NCBI RefSeq assembly: GCF_003952465.1
Contig: NZ_CP034448.1
Span: 6,115,001-6,179,000 of the forward strand
From: Mesorhizobium sp. M1B.F.Ca.ET.045.04.1.1
GTDB lineage: Bacteria > Pseudomonadota > Alphaproteobacteria > Rhizobiales > Rhizobiaceae
DNA: 64,000 nucleotides
Direction: 5' to 3'
The notes beneath the pieces were generated by a model that was not told the origin of the DNA, made no database searches, and saw only the letters and a program-made list of their open reading frames with translations. Within the stretch, counting starts at the first letter, position 1. The number at the start of each line of letters is the position of its first letter. Both the position numbers and the translations under genes were made by a program. Positions 16,666 to 24,201 of this stretch are shown here, one piece after another.

Positions 16666-17069
16666 GGAACGAGCTCCTCCTCCGTTGCTGGCGCGGGCAC
16701 GTCGGCGCCGGCCAAGCCGGCCGCGATGACGATGTGCTGGCAGACATTGTCGATATCGCGGATCACGTCGTCGTTCCAGAAGCGCAGGATGGTCCAGCCG
16801 AGCGCTTCGAGCTTCGCGGTTCGTGCAGCATCGGATGCCGAAGCTTCAGCACGCGCGTGCTGAGAACCATCAATCTCAACGATCAGTTTTTTGATCGGAC
16901 AAGCAAAGTCAACGATGTAGCCTGCGATAGGCATCTGTCGCCGAAAGGAAAGGCCCATCAGCCTATGCGCGCGAACTTCGTTCCAGAGTTTTAGTTCGGC
17001 ATCTGTCATTGCCTTGCGCATCTTGCGCGCATTGCCGCGATTGAGCGGAGATACCCGATGATGGGTCAT
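16662..17069 (-). CDS. DUF559 domain protein (Vsr-like endonuclease fold)
   Basis: A 135-residue protein with the DUF559 pattern. LWNEVRAHRLMGLSFRRQ comes first, then YIVDFACPIKKLIVEIDGSQH, whose Asp and Glu-x-Asp belong to a PD-(D/E)xK-type active site, and WTILRFWNDDV. Members are predicted nucleases with little experimental work. It is the first gene of the overlapping operon through pip, an unexpected leader for a metabolic operon. Confidence 0.88.
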   Translation of the reverse strand: MTHHRVSPLNRGNARKMRKAMTDAELKLWNEVRAHRLMGLSFRRQMPIAGYIVDFACPIKKLIVEIDGSQHARAEASASDAARTAKLEALGWTILRFWNDDVIRDIDNVCQHIVIAAGLAGADVPAPATEEELVP

Positions 17070-17070
17070 C

Positions 17071-17240
17071 GCGAGGCCCCCCTCTCTGCCCTGCCGGGCA
17101 TCTCCCCCTCAAGGGGGGAGATTAGCGGTTTCGCCGACGGCGCCCAATCGTCAACGTCGGCGATAAGCGAAAGCCGAAGTGACGTCCAATCTCCCCCCTT
17201 GAGGGGGAGATTTCCGGCAGGACAGAGGGGGGCGCCTCGC
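17071..17240. repeat. Mosaic palindromic intergenic repeat R3
   Basis: Lies between the DUF559 operon and cysS. The outer arms GCGAGGC/GCCTCGC and CCCCCTCT/AGAGGGGG are complementary, and the inner hairpins are CTCCCCCTCAAGGGGGGAG-type. It is the same family as R1 and R2 but lacks the 61-base module. Confidence 0.75.
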
Positions 17241-17277
17241 GCCATCCTCTCCAATTTTACGTCGGGAGCATCCACCG

Positions 17278-18729
17278 TCACCGCCTGATCTCCCAGGTCG
17301 TCACGCGTTCGCCGGTAACTGGATCCTTGCCGTCTTTCAGTTGCACGCCTTGCGCCAGGAGCTCCTCGCGGATGCGGTCGGCTTCGGCCCAATTCTTGTC
17401 GGCAATGAACCTCAGGCGCCTGGCGATCGCCTCGGCAATCGCGGCTTCGTCCACCTTGGCGGCGCCGACGTCGAAGCCGAGGAAGGCGAGCGCCGCTTTG
17501 AGAGAAGCGGCGGCGGCGTTCTCGCCACTGCCGCTGAATTCGATAGCCTCTCCGGCAAGCTGCGTCAGCCGCTGGAAGGCAGCATAAGTCGCGAGGTCGT
17601 CGGACAATGCTTCAACCACATCGGCAGGCAGTTCCCTGGCCGCCGCAGGCGCCAGGTCCGCGGCGCGTTTCCATTTGCGCAGCGTGTTTTCCGCCTCTTC
17701 CAGCTTGCGCACGGAAAAGTCGATCGGCTCGCGGTAATGCGTCATCAGCATCGCCAGCCGCAGCACCTCGCCTGGCCATGTGCGGCCGCCGAAAGTCTCG
17801 GTCTCCAGCAGTTCGTGGATCGAATAGAAGTTGCCGAGGCTCTTCGACATCTTCTGCCCTTCGACCTGCAGGAAGCCGTTGTGCATCCATACATTGGCCA
17901 TGACCTTGGTGCCATGGGCGCAGCGCGACTGGGCGATCTCGTTCTCGTGGTGCGGGAAGATCAGGTCGAGGCCGCCGCCATGGATGTCGAAGACCTCGCC
18001 GAGATAGGCGGCAGACATCGCAGAGCATTCGATGTGCCAGCCGGGCCGGCCCCTGCCCCATGGGCTTTCCCAGCCCGGCTCTTCCGGTGTCGACAGTTTC
18101 CACAGCACGAAATCGCCGGGGTTCTTCTTGTGGGCATCGACGGCGATGCGGGCACCCGCCTGCTGCTCGTCGAGATTGCGCTTCGACAGCTCGCCGTAAT
18201 CCGGCATCGAGGCGGTGTCGAACAGCACCTCGCCGCCGGCGACATAAGCATGGCCGCGCTCGATCAGTTGCGCGATCAGCGACAGCATGTCGGCCTTGCC
18301 GTCCGCGCGGGGCGCGACGAACTCGGTGGCACGCGGCTCGAAAGTAGGCTCCAGGCAGCCGAGCGCCGCGACATCCTTGTGGTACTGATCGGCGGTCTTT
18401 TCTGTGACCTTACGGATGGCGTCGTTCAGCGACAACTTCCCCGCCGCAATCTCGCGGCCGAAATCCCGGAGCGCGCGGGCGTTGATCTTGTCGTCGACAT
18501 CCGTGATGTTGCGCACATATGTGACGTGATTTTCGCCGTAGAGTTGGCGCAAAAGACGAAACAGCACGTCGAAGACGATCGCCGGCCTGGCATTGCCGAT
18601 ATGGGCAAAGTCATAAACGGTCGGGCCGCAGACATACATGCGCACGTTTTTCGGATCGATCGGAACGAAACGCTCCTTCACCCGCGTTAGCGTGTTGTAG
18701 AGGCTGAGGCCCTTCGATGCGTCAGACAT
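17278..18729 (-). CDS. cysS: Cysteinyl-tRNA synthetase
   Basis: A 483-residue class I synthetase. The HIGH-equivalent is HIGNARPAIVFD near residue 40, and KMSKS lies in KMSKSLGNFYS near 275. Zinc-binding Cys/His are in CGPTVYD, HIECSAM and HHENEIAQS. The start MSDASK at 18729 is chosen over the longer frame from 18789, which runs into a palindromic repeat. It charges tRNA-Cys in the cytosol. Confidence 0.96.
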   Translation of the reverse strand: MSDASKGLSLYNTLTRVKERFVPIDPKNVRMYVCGPTVYDFAHIGNARPAIVFDVLFRLLRQLYGENHVTYVRNITDVDDKINARALRDFGREIAAGKLSLNDAIRKVTEKTADQYHKDVAALGCLEPTFEPRATEFVAPRADGKADMLSLIAQLIERGHAYVAGGEVLFDTASMPDYGELSKRNLDEQQAGARIAVDAHKKNPGDFVLWKLSTPEEPGWESPWGRGRPGWHIECSAMSAAYLGEVFDIHGGGLDLIFPHHENEIAQSRCAHGTKVMANVWMHNGFLQVEGQKMSKSLGNFYSIHELLETETFGGRTWPGEVLRLAMLMTHYREPIDFSVRKLEEAENTLRKWKRAADLAPAAARELPADVVEALSDDLATYAAFQRLTQLAGEAIEFSGSGENAAAASLKAALAFLGFDVGAAKVDEAAIAEAIARRLRFIADKNWAEADRIREELLAQGVQLKDGKDPVTGERVTTWEIRR

Positions 18730-19170
18730 GCGGTCCCGGTCCTTTGGTTCATTGTTTGAGCATGACCTTATCCGAAAACCGGCTTCCACTTTTCGGGGTC
18801 ATGCTCCGGCTGGAACCAGGCCTGCGCCAAGGCGCAAATCGGGCTCCAGCCTGCTGGCCGGGGCGTTTGTCCAATCTAGGGAAAGATGAGGCGAAAACGT
18901 CCGGACCAGCGCGAGGCTAGTCAATAATGCAAATGCCACAAATGGCGAAAGACGTTTTCATGGGCGGCTTTATCGCGCCCGCCGGTGTTGCCGTCAAGTC
19001 GCTGCAGCTGAGAAAGACGTCGTTGGATCACAGGTAAAGACGGGCCGAAACATTTTATTAAACATGTCGGCACAGTGATGAAACATTCTCGGGCTAGACC
19101 GCCAAACGTCACGATTTGGTCCGAATCGACTATCAAACGCCGACACGAAAGCATACCAGGGAAGAGAACA
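18730..19170. other. 441-base gap upstream of cysS
   Basis: It contains the palindromic repeat at 18758-18806 next to cysS. No ORF with a credible RBS was found between 18810 and 19160. The right part must hold the promoter of the small gene at 19171. I see no clear sigma-70 boxes. Confidence 0.4.
18758..18806. repeat. Bipartite palindromic repeat, copy B1
   Basis: The outer 10-bp stem GAGCATGACC/GGTCATGCTC and inner stem CCGAAAA/TTTTCGG enclose a CCGG...CAC loop. TTAT bulges on the 5' side only. Its geometry equals that of the A and C copies. Confidence 0.82.
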
Positions 19171-19326
19171 ATGCCACGAAGCAAGCAGGAACAGAGCCGA
19201 CCGCCGCAACAGCCGCTCACCAAGCACTACCGCGCGATCGGCCCGGCGGCCATCGTCGCAGCCCTTCTTCACACCGCCAAGAAGAAGAAGCCGGCACAGA
19301 AGATCGTTTCGCCGCGCGCCGCCTGA
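19171..19326 (+). CDS. Small basic protein, hypothetical
   Basis: A 51-residue protein beginning MPRSKQEQSRPPQQPLTKHY. It has a short hydrophobic stretch (AIGPAAIVAALLH) and a Lys-rich tail (KKKKP). GGGAAGAG precedes the ATG by about five bases. It could be a short single-span membrane or nucleic-acid-associated peptide. I believe similar small proteins occur in rhizobia, but no function is known. Confidence 0.55.
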   Translation: MPRSKQEQSRPPQQPLTKHYRAIGPAAIVAALLHTAKKKKPAQKIVSPRAA

Positions 19327-19439
19327 AAAGGCACGACCGGCGCTGTCTCCCAAGGATGGGGCGCCGGCGATGAGGGCGATGCAAATGCGCGCCCTGGAGA
19401 TGAAGGCCTCCGCTAGCCGCCTTCGTTCGCTAGCCTGCG

Positions 19440-20201
19440 TCAAAATAGGGTCATCTGATTTTCATCCGCGCCAGGCTTCTGGCGCCTGACCTTTTCGGGC
19501 TGAGGCCAGACGATGCCCCGCTCCTGAATCTCCGGCCCGGTGTTGGCGACCTTGTTGACAAGGTCGGAAACCGGAATTGCCTCGAAGAAATCTGGTCCGG
19601 CGGGCTTGAGCAGATCGAGCACGTCGCGCGGCTCCTGGGTGCGGCAATCCAGCCAGCGGGCGAAGTCGCGCTCCTCGATCACCGCCGGCATGCGGTCGTG
19701 GATATGGGCGATGCCGGCATTGGCGCGCGTCGTCAGGATCGCGCCGGTATCCATCTCGGAGCCGCCTGGTTCGGCATAGGTCTCGACCAGGGCGGCGAAG
19801 GCGACCACGCCGCCGCGCTTCGGCCGGATCCAGTAGGGCTGGCCCTTGGCGGCGCCCGACTGCTGCCATTCATAGAAGCCGGAGGCCGGCACGAGAGCGC
19901 GGCGATGGCGCATGGCGGTCTTGAACGAGGCCTTTTCCAGCACGCCTTCCGAGCGGGCGTTGAAGAGCAGCGGAAATTCCTTCGTGTCCTTGACCCAGGC
20001 CGGGATCAGGCCCCAGCGCACCAGCATCGCCTGGCGGTTCGGCAGGTTGGAGCCGGGTGCTCGCGGCGGACCGGCGAGCGCCATCAGCACGGGCTGCGTC
20101 GGGGCGATGTTGTAGCGGGCCGGAAACTGCTCCAGCTCCGCCACGCCGAGAAAGGCGGCGGTCTGGCCCGGCGTGGCGGTCAAGGCAAAACGTCCGCACA
20201 T
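19440..20201 (-). CDS. SOS response-associated peptidase (SRAP, YedK-like)
   Basis: A 253-residue protein. The start MCGRFAL is fixed because Cys2 is the catalytic residue that links covalently to abasic sites in ssDNA. Other family motifs are NIAPTQPV, NARSEG, GFYEWQ and HDRMPA (active-site Asn, Glu and His). YedK/HMCES proteins form DNA-protein crosslinks that protect abasic sites. It is divergent from the Nudix gene at 20311. Confidence 0.93.
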   Translation of the reverse strand: MCGRFALTATPGQTAAFLGVAELEQFPARYNIAPTQPVLMALAGPPRAPGSNLPNRQAMLVRWGLIPAWVKDTKEFPLLFNARSEGVLEKASFKTAMRHRRALVPASGFYEWQQSGAAKGQPYWIRPKRGGVVAFAALVETYAEPGGSEMDTGAILTTRANAGIAHIHDRMPAVIEERDFARWLDCRTQEPRDVLDLLKPAGPDFFEAIPVSDLVNKVANTGPEIQERGIVWPQPEKVRRQKPGADENQMTLF

Positions 20202-20310
20202 GAACTCGGCTCGTCGATTTGATTTCTCGCGAAAGTGGCGATGGAACAGCCACGCCGCAACCGCTAAAGCTGGATCCGGCCAATCGGTCCACAACAGGCT
20301 GCAGAAACGC

Positions 20311-20727
20311 ATGGAACCACGCAAGATAATCCCCGCCGTCTCCGTCGCCGTCGTACGCGGCATGACGATGCTGCTGGTCAAGCGCGCGCGGCCGCCCTCG
20401 CAAGGGCTCTACGCCTATCCCGGCGGCAAGGTCGAACCGGGCGAGACGCTGGCGCAGGCCGCCGCGCGCGAGCTCAAAGAGGAAACCGGGCTCGAGGCCG
20501 GGGATTACCAGCCGCTGCGCGACATCCATATCGACGGCCGTGCAGAGAACCATGCCGTCGACTATCTGTTGACGGTGTTCGGCGCGGCTTATGTTGGCGG
20601 CGAGCCGGTGGCGAGCGACGATGCGGAGACGGCGGCCTTCTACACGCTGGCGGAAATGGCGGAGATGCCGCTGGCGGATGAGGTGTTCGAGGTCGCAAGA
20701 GAGTTGCTTGGCGATTCGCATAAGTAG
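20311..20727 (+). CDS. Nudix hydrolase
   Basis: A 138-residue protein with an intact Nudix box, GKVEPGETLAQAAARELKEE followed by TGL (GX5EX7REUXEEXGU), near residue 42. It resembles ADP-ribose or NTP pyrophosphatases (MutT-like). The start MEPRK (20311) fits the family; the upstream frame overlaps the SRAP promoter. The opposing SRAP gene could hint at a shared damage-response role. Confidence 0.88.
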   Translation: MEPRKIIPAVSVAVVRGMTMLLVKRARPPSQGLYAYPGGKVEPGETLAQAAARELKEETGLEAGDYQPLRDIHIDGRAENHAVDYLLTVFGAAYVGGEPVASDDAETAAFYTLAEMAEMPLADEVFEVARELLGDSHK

Positions 20728-20762
20728 CTTGGACAGCGCAACGCCATGACTTCCAGGCGTTT

Positions 20763-20930
20763 GCCCCTCACCTGCCCGCCGGCATCCTCTCGCCGTATAG
20801 TGACGGGGAGAGGGACGCTCTCATCGCCGCTTTCGCCAATCGCTGGCGTTGCAAGAAGGGAGCCAGCGCTGCGGTCAGCCCTTTCTCCCCGTCACTATAC
20901 GGCGAGAAAGGGCCGGCAATGAGGGGCGGC
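20763..20930. repeat. Palindromic intergenic repeat R6
   Basis: Second copy of the R5 family, with the same GTATAGTGACGGGGAGA inner arm and complement and the outer TGCCCCTCA / TGAGGGGC arms. It occupies about half of the gap between the Nudix gene and the gene at 21044. Nothing else is evident in that gap. Confidence 0.75.
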
Positions 20931-21043
20931 GCGAACCTCGACAGGTCGGACGCCAACGAGGGAAGCGCATTCGTTCGACAGCCAATGCCAACAGTCTTCC
21001 AAAATCGGCTTGCGGGCGGTGAATTGTTTGGTCACATAAGTCC

Positions 21044-21421
21044 ATGACCCGCGCCTCACCCCTCCTCGCCGCGTGCCTCGCCGTCAGCATGGCCGTGACG
21101 GCGCGGCCGACACTCGCGGCCGAGGCGCCGTTCGAACATGGGCTGATGCGGCTCGCCGAGGTGCTGGGCTCGCTGCATTTCCTGCGCAACCTCTGCGGAG
21201 AGAAAGGCGACCAATGGCGGGTCGAGATGGAAAAGCTGCTCGAGTCTGAGAATCCCGATCCCGACCGGCGCGCCCGCTTCATCGCCTCCTTCAACCGCGG
21301 CTACCGCTCCTTCAGCGGCACCTATACCCAATGCACGCCCTCGGCCGCCGAGGCCATTGCCCGCTACATGAAGGAAGGCGAGACGCTCTCGCGCGACATC
21401 GCTTCCCGCTACGGGAATTGA
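21044..21421 (+). CDS. TIGR02301 family exported protein
   Basis: A 125-residue protein with a signal peptide (residues 1-26, cleavage near TLAAEA). The mature domain contains LMRLAEVLGSLHFLRNLC and FNRGYRSF, the conserved core of TIGR02301, a family found mainly in Rhizobiales. A pair of Cys (NLC, TQC) could be disulfide-bonded in the periplasm. The function is unknown. Confidence 0.88.
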   Translation: MTRASPLLAACLAVSMAVTARPTLAAEAPFEHGLMRLAEVLGSLHFLRNLCGEKGDQWRVEMEKLLESENPDPDRRARFIASFNRGYRSFSGTYTQCTPSAAEAIARYMKEGETLSRDIASRYGN

Positions 21422-21776
21422 GGGACAAGCCTGTCGCGACTACCGGTTTATGCACATGTTCCACAATAGTCGGTCCCAATGTGACATGGCTTATTGTGTC
21501 AGGCCGCGCCTTGGTGCAATCATGTGTGGCACTTGTGCAACTATGTTAATGAAACGTTAGCGCGCAATTGCGGAATTAACTCAAACTGAAGGTTTTGATG
21601 CCGCAAGCCGGCCTAATCGGCTAAGGTCGGCCTGGATTGAGCGCAGCCTTGCTCGAAATGTAGATTGCGACCGCAAAAATGTCGTATTTACAAATACTTA
21701 TCCGAGGTTGCGGATGAACTGGCAGGTCAAGCTTGGTCCCTTGCCGGACCGTCGCTTGAAAAAGGTGGACATCGCA
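21422..21776. promoter_or_regulatory. 355-base AT-richer intergenic region with a CtrA-like site
   Basis: The gap is visibly less GC-rich than its neighbours. TTAA-N7-TTAG occurs at 21546-21560, one mismatch from the CtrA consensus TTAA-N7-TTAA, and another TTAAC lies near 21576. No RNA gene could be recognised. It should contain the promoter of the gene at 21777. Confidence 0.4.
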
Positions 21777-22034
21777 ATGGAACATGGTGTCAGCGACATC
21801 GACGCGTTGGTCAGAGAAGAAAAGCGCCTGACCGCCGTGGAAAGCCACAGCGAGGCGTGGGCTGAAGGCTTGTCGGCCGGCATCGAGCCCGAAATCATCG
21901 CCGAAGCGGCCCTCGAAACCGCGTTTGGCGAGATGCTGCGCGCCAATGGCGAGACGTCCGCGCTGGCCCTCCTCGACCGCATGCGCGAGAAGGTGATCTC
22001 CGGCGCTTTCGAGCCGGAGCGGCTCAAGCACTAA
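21777..22034 (+). CDS. Hypothetical acidic helical protein
   Basis: An 85-residue soluble protein starting MEHGVSDIDALVREEKR and predicted almost fully helical. AAAGGTGG lies about eight bases before this ATG, so it is preferred to the upstream start at 21708. I do not recognise the family. The stop codon abuts the 200-base inverted-repeat element. Confidence 0.6.
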   Translation: MEHGVSDIDALVREEKRLTAVESHSEAWAEGLSAGIEPEIIAEAALETAFGEMLRANGETSALALLDRMREKVISGAFEPERLKH

Positions 22035-22234
22035 GGCGTGTTGAGATTCAGGTGATGCCGGCCTGCAAATGGCGGTTTCCTGCGCTTCCGGCCTTCGCCG
22101 GTCGAAGCCCTCACAAATGTCTCCGCCCTATGAAGGCTACGGCCGGCGTAGGCCGGTTCTCGGAACCCGCCCAGTTTGGTCGCTTCGCGCCCGTCTTCGA
22201 CTCCGACTCGGCTTGACCTGAATCTCAACACGCC
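22035..22234. mobile_element. 200-base element with perfect 19-bp terminal inverted repeats
   Basis: GGCGTGTTGAGATTCAGGT at 22035-22053 is perfectly repeated in inverse at 22216-22234. The interior has further imperfect palindromes (CTACGGCCGGCGTAGG, CCGGCCTTCGCCGG) and no credible gene. It could be a MITE-like element or a structured repeat. No obvious target-site duplication flanks it and no transposase is present. The next 110 bases before 22345 hold nothing recognisable. Confidence 0.7.
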
Positions 22235-22344
22235 GTCGCCCGCCAGCTTCTGACAGCGACTTTGACGGCGACGCGCCATTTGGGCATCATGCGCTGGTGC
22301 CTTAACAGCTCAAACGCTGTCCGGACCGAGCGAGCCCGGGAACC

Positions 22345-23148
22345 ATGGAGAGGCAAGGGGTGAGATTTTCATTGGCAGGCTGGTCGCGCGCCTGGACCAT
22401 CGGCATGTGGATCGCCGCGTCCTGCCTGGCGTTTCCGCTATGCCTCGCCAGCACGCCTTCCTATGCGCTGAGTGAGATCCAACGCCAGGATTTGCCCTCG
22501 CCAGTCACGCCGCCTGCCAATAATGACAACACCGCGCCGGGGACCACTGTGCCGATGCCGGACCCACCCGGCACCAAACCCTCCGACAACGGTCAGCCGG
22601 CCGACACGGACAAGAGCGAACCTGAAACGCCTTCCGGCAGCGGCGGCATCACCAGCCCGCGCGCCGATCCGGACGCGCCGCCTCCCGCTGTCGTCTACGA
22701 CCTCGACAAGCTTCCCGAACCGGTCAAGCGCATGCACGGCCTGATCATCGATGCCTGCAAGACCGGCGACATCGAAAAACTTCGGTCGCTGATCGGCTCA
22801 GGCGATTCCATGACGCAGCTTTCGCTCGGCGACATCGACGGCGATCCGATCACCTTCCTCAAGGGGCTGTCCGGCGACGGCGACGGCCAGGAGATCCTCG
22901 CCATTCTGGAAGAGGTGCTCAGCGCCGGCTATGTCCACGTCGACACCGGCACGCCCCAGGAACTTTATGTCTGGCCGTATTTCTTCGCGCTGCCGCTCGA
23001 CAAGCTCGATCCGAGGCAGCGCGTCGAGCTGTTCAAGCTCGTCACCGCAAGCGACTACGACGACATGAAGCAGTTCGGCGCCTACATCTTCTACCGCGTC
23101 GGCATCACGCCCACCGGCCAGTGGCTGTTCTTCGTCGCGGGGGATTGA
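22345..23148 (+). CDS. Hypothetical exported protein with Pro-rich linker
   Basis: A 267-residue protein. An N-terminal signal peptide (hydrophobic residues about 20-36, ASTPSYA cleavage) is followed by an extended Pro/Asp/Thr-rich linker (residues about 48-120). A conserved-looking C-terminal domain starts at PVKRMHGLIIDACKTGDIEKL, which has an ankyrin-like first helix. It is probably periplasmic. I recognise no named family. Confidence 0.75.
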   Translation: MERQGVRFSLAGWSRAWTIGMWIAASCLAFPLCLASTPSYALSEIQRQDLPSPVTPPANNDNTAPGTTVPMPDPPGTKPSDNGQPADTDKSEPETPSGSGGITSPRADPDAPPPAVVYDLDKLPEPVKRMHGLIIDACKTGDIEKLRSLIGSGDSMTQLSLGDIDGDPITFLKGLSGDGDGQEILAILEEVLSAGYVHVDTGTPQELYVWPYFFALPLDKLDPRQRVELFKLVTASDYDDMKQFGAYIFYRVGITPTGQWLFFVAGD

Positions 23149-23151
23149 GGT

Positions 23152-23871
23152 TTAATCCTTGCTGATCCCCGCATCCGGCCAAACGCGGAGCGCTTCTTGT
23201 CGAAAAGCCGCGAGTGCGTCGCGCGCCTCGTCGACGTTCATTTGTAGAGTATCGGCTGCGTAGCGCAGTTCGTCTTCATTCCGCAGCCTGTTCAAAACCC
23301 ACGTCGCCTTGTTGCGGATATCCCGGCCATAGACAGCTTCTGTCTTTTCAACTGCGGCGAACGGGATTTCACCACCAGCCTGTGTTAGCATGCCAATATC
23401 CAAAGCATCGCGGTAGGCCACGGCGCGGTCCTGAGATCGATCGGCATTCGCCAGCAATTTCTCGGCAAACATATCGGCCAGGATCAGAGCAGGTACGTCC
23501 AGATCGGTATCCAAATGGCCCTGCAGAGAGATGCGCCCTTCGCGAACGACCTCGAACCGGATCGGCAGATCATCCAAACGCACCACAGTTCTGAGACCAT
23601 ATTGATCAACCTGGAAATCCCGAACTGCCTCGACGGGTTCGGGAAAGAATGCCCTCACACCCCGTTCCACGGCTGCCGTCCTCAGTTCGCGATAGCCATC
23701 GGCATCGGCGCACAGAAAATCGAGATCCAATGACCGCCGGTACTCGCCGAGCTTCAGCACAATCGCGGTCCCGCCGCCGAACCAGCAATGATTTGCAATC
23801 AGGAATCCATGATCCATCAGCCCAAGAGCCTGAGCAATGATGCGATGTTCCGGCTTTTTGAATTCCCGCAT
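23152..23871 (-). CDS. AbiEii/AbiGii-type nucleotidyltransferase toxin
   Basis: A 239-residue DNA-polymerase-beta-like nucleotidyltransferase. Motif I is WFGGGTAIVLK with RRSLDLDF (the catalytic Asp pair). A third acidic residue is in IRFEVVRE. The AbiEii/MenA-type segment DMFAEKLLAN, with RDALDIG after it, is also present. Related toxins (type IV TA, phage abortive infection) add nucleotides to tRNA acceptor ends. It is shorter than classical AbiEii and lacks an AbiEi partner. It lies downstream of a 73-79 residue gene. Confidence 0.88.
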   Translation of the reverse strand: MREFKKPEHRIIAQALGLMDHGFLIANHCWFGGGTAIVLKLGEYRRSLDLDFLCADADGYRELRTAAVERGVRAFFPEPVEAVRDFQVDQYGLRTVVRLDDLPIRFEVVREGRISLQGHLDTDLDVPALILADMFAEKLLANADRSQDRAVAYRDALDIGMLTQAGGEIPFAAVEKTEAVYGRDIRNKATWVLNRLRNEDELRYAADTLQMNVDEARDALAAFRQEALRVWPDAGISKD

Positions 23872-23921
23872 GGCGTCCGCGCGCGGTGGCTCTATTGATC
23901 TGATGAGAAAGAAAGAGAGAG

Positions 23922-24140
23922 TTACGTGGTCAAAAGGACCCCGTGGCCGAACTTGTTGGCGAGCTCTTGTATAAGCTGCTTTTCGCGCACGGTAAGGTGC
24001 TTTTGATCGACAAAGCGCCAGTTGCGCTCGTACAGCGCAAATGCCTCCTCAGCCGGGATCGGACGTGAAATGTCCCTGCTCCAGGCAAGCGCCCGAAGCT
24101 GCGGAAACTCGGCAGGGACAATCGTGGCGTCAGTGTTCAT
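23922..24140 (-). CDS. Small partner of the AbiEii-type toxin, putative antitoxin
   Basis: A 72-residue protein if it starts at MNTDATIVP (24140), or 79 residues from MNYLVN (24161). It contains WSRDISRPIPAEEAFALYER and ends EKQLIQELANKFGHG. It is not the AbiEi winged-helix antitoxin. Position immediately upstream of the toxin gene (50-base gap) suggests an antitoxin or regulator. The shorter start is favoured because a perfect inverted repeat occupies 24144-24174. The family is not recognised. Confidence 0.65.
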   Translation of the reverse strand: MNTDATIVPAEFPQLRALAWSRDISRPIPAEEAFALYERNWRFVDQKHLTVREKQLIQELANKFGHGVLLTT

Positions 24141-24143
24141 AGC

Positions 24144-24174
24144 ATTCACAAGATAGTTCAAAACGCTTGTGAAT
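24144..24174. promoter_or_regulatory. Perfect inverted repeat, putative TA operator
   Basis: ATTCACAAG at 24144-24152 and CTTGTGAAT at 24166-24174 are perfect complements 13 bases apart. They sit directly upstream of the small partner gene, where toxin-antitoxin operons are commonly autoregulated. Confidence 0.55.
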
Positions 24175-24201
24175 CAAAGACCTGGCTCGCGCCAGGCGTC
24201 A

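Noticed and set aside
22035..22234. Complete insertion sequence
   Set aside because: Perfect terminal repeats but only 200 bases, no transposase and no evident target duplication; described as MITE-like only.
22031..22279. 82-residue minus-strand ORF inside the 200-base element
   Set aside because: It spans both terminal inverted repeats, has no RBS and shows repeat-derived composition.
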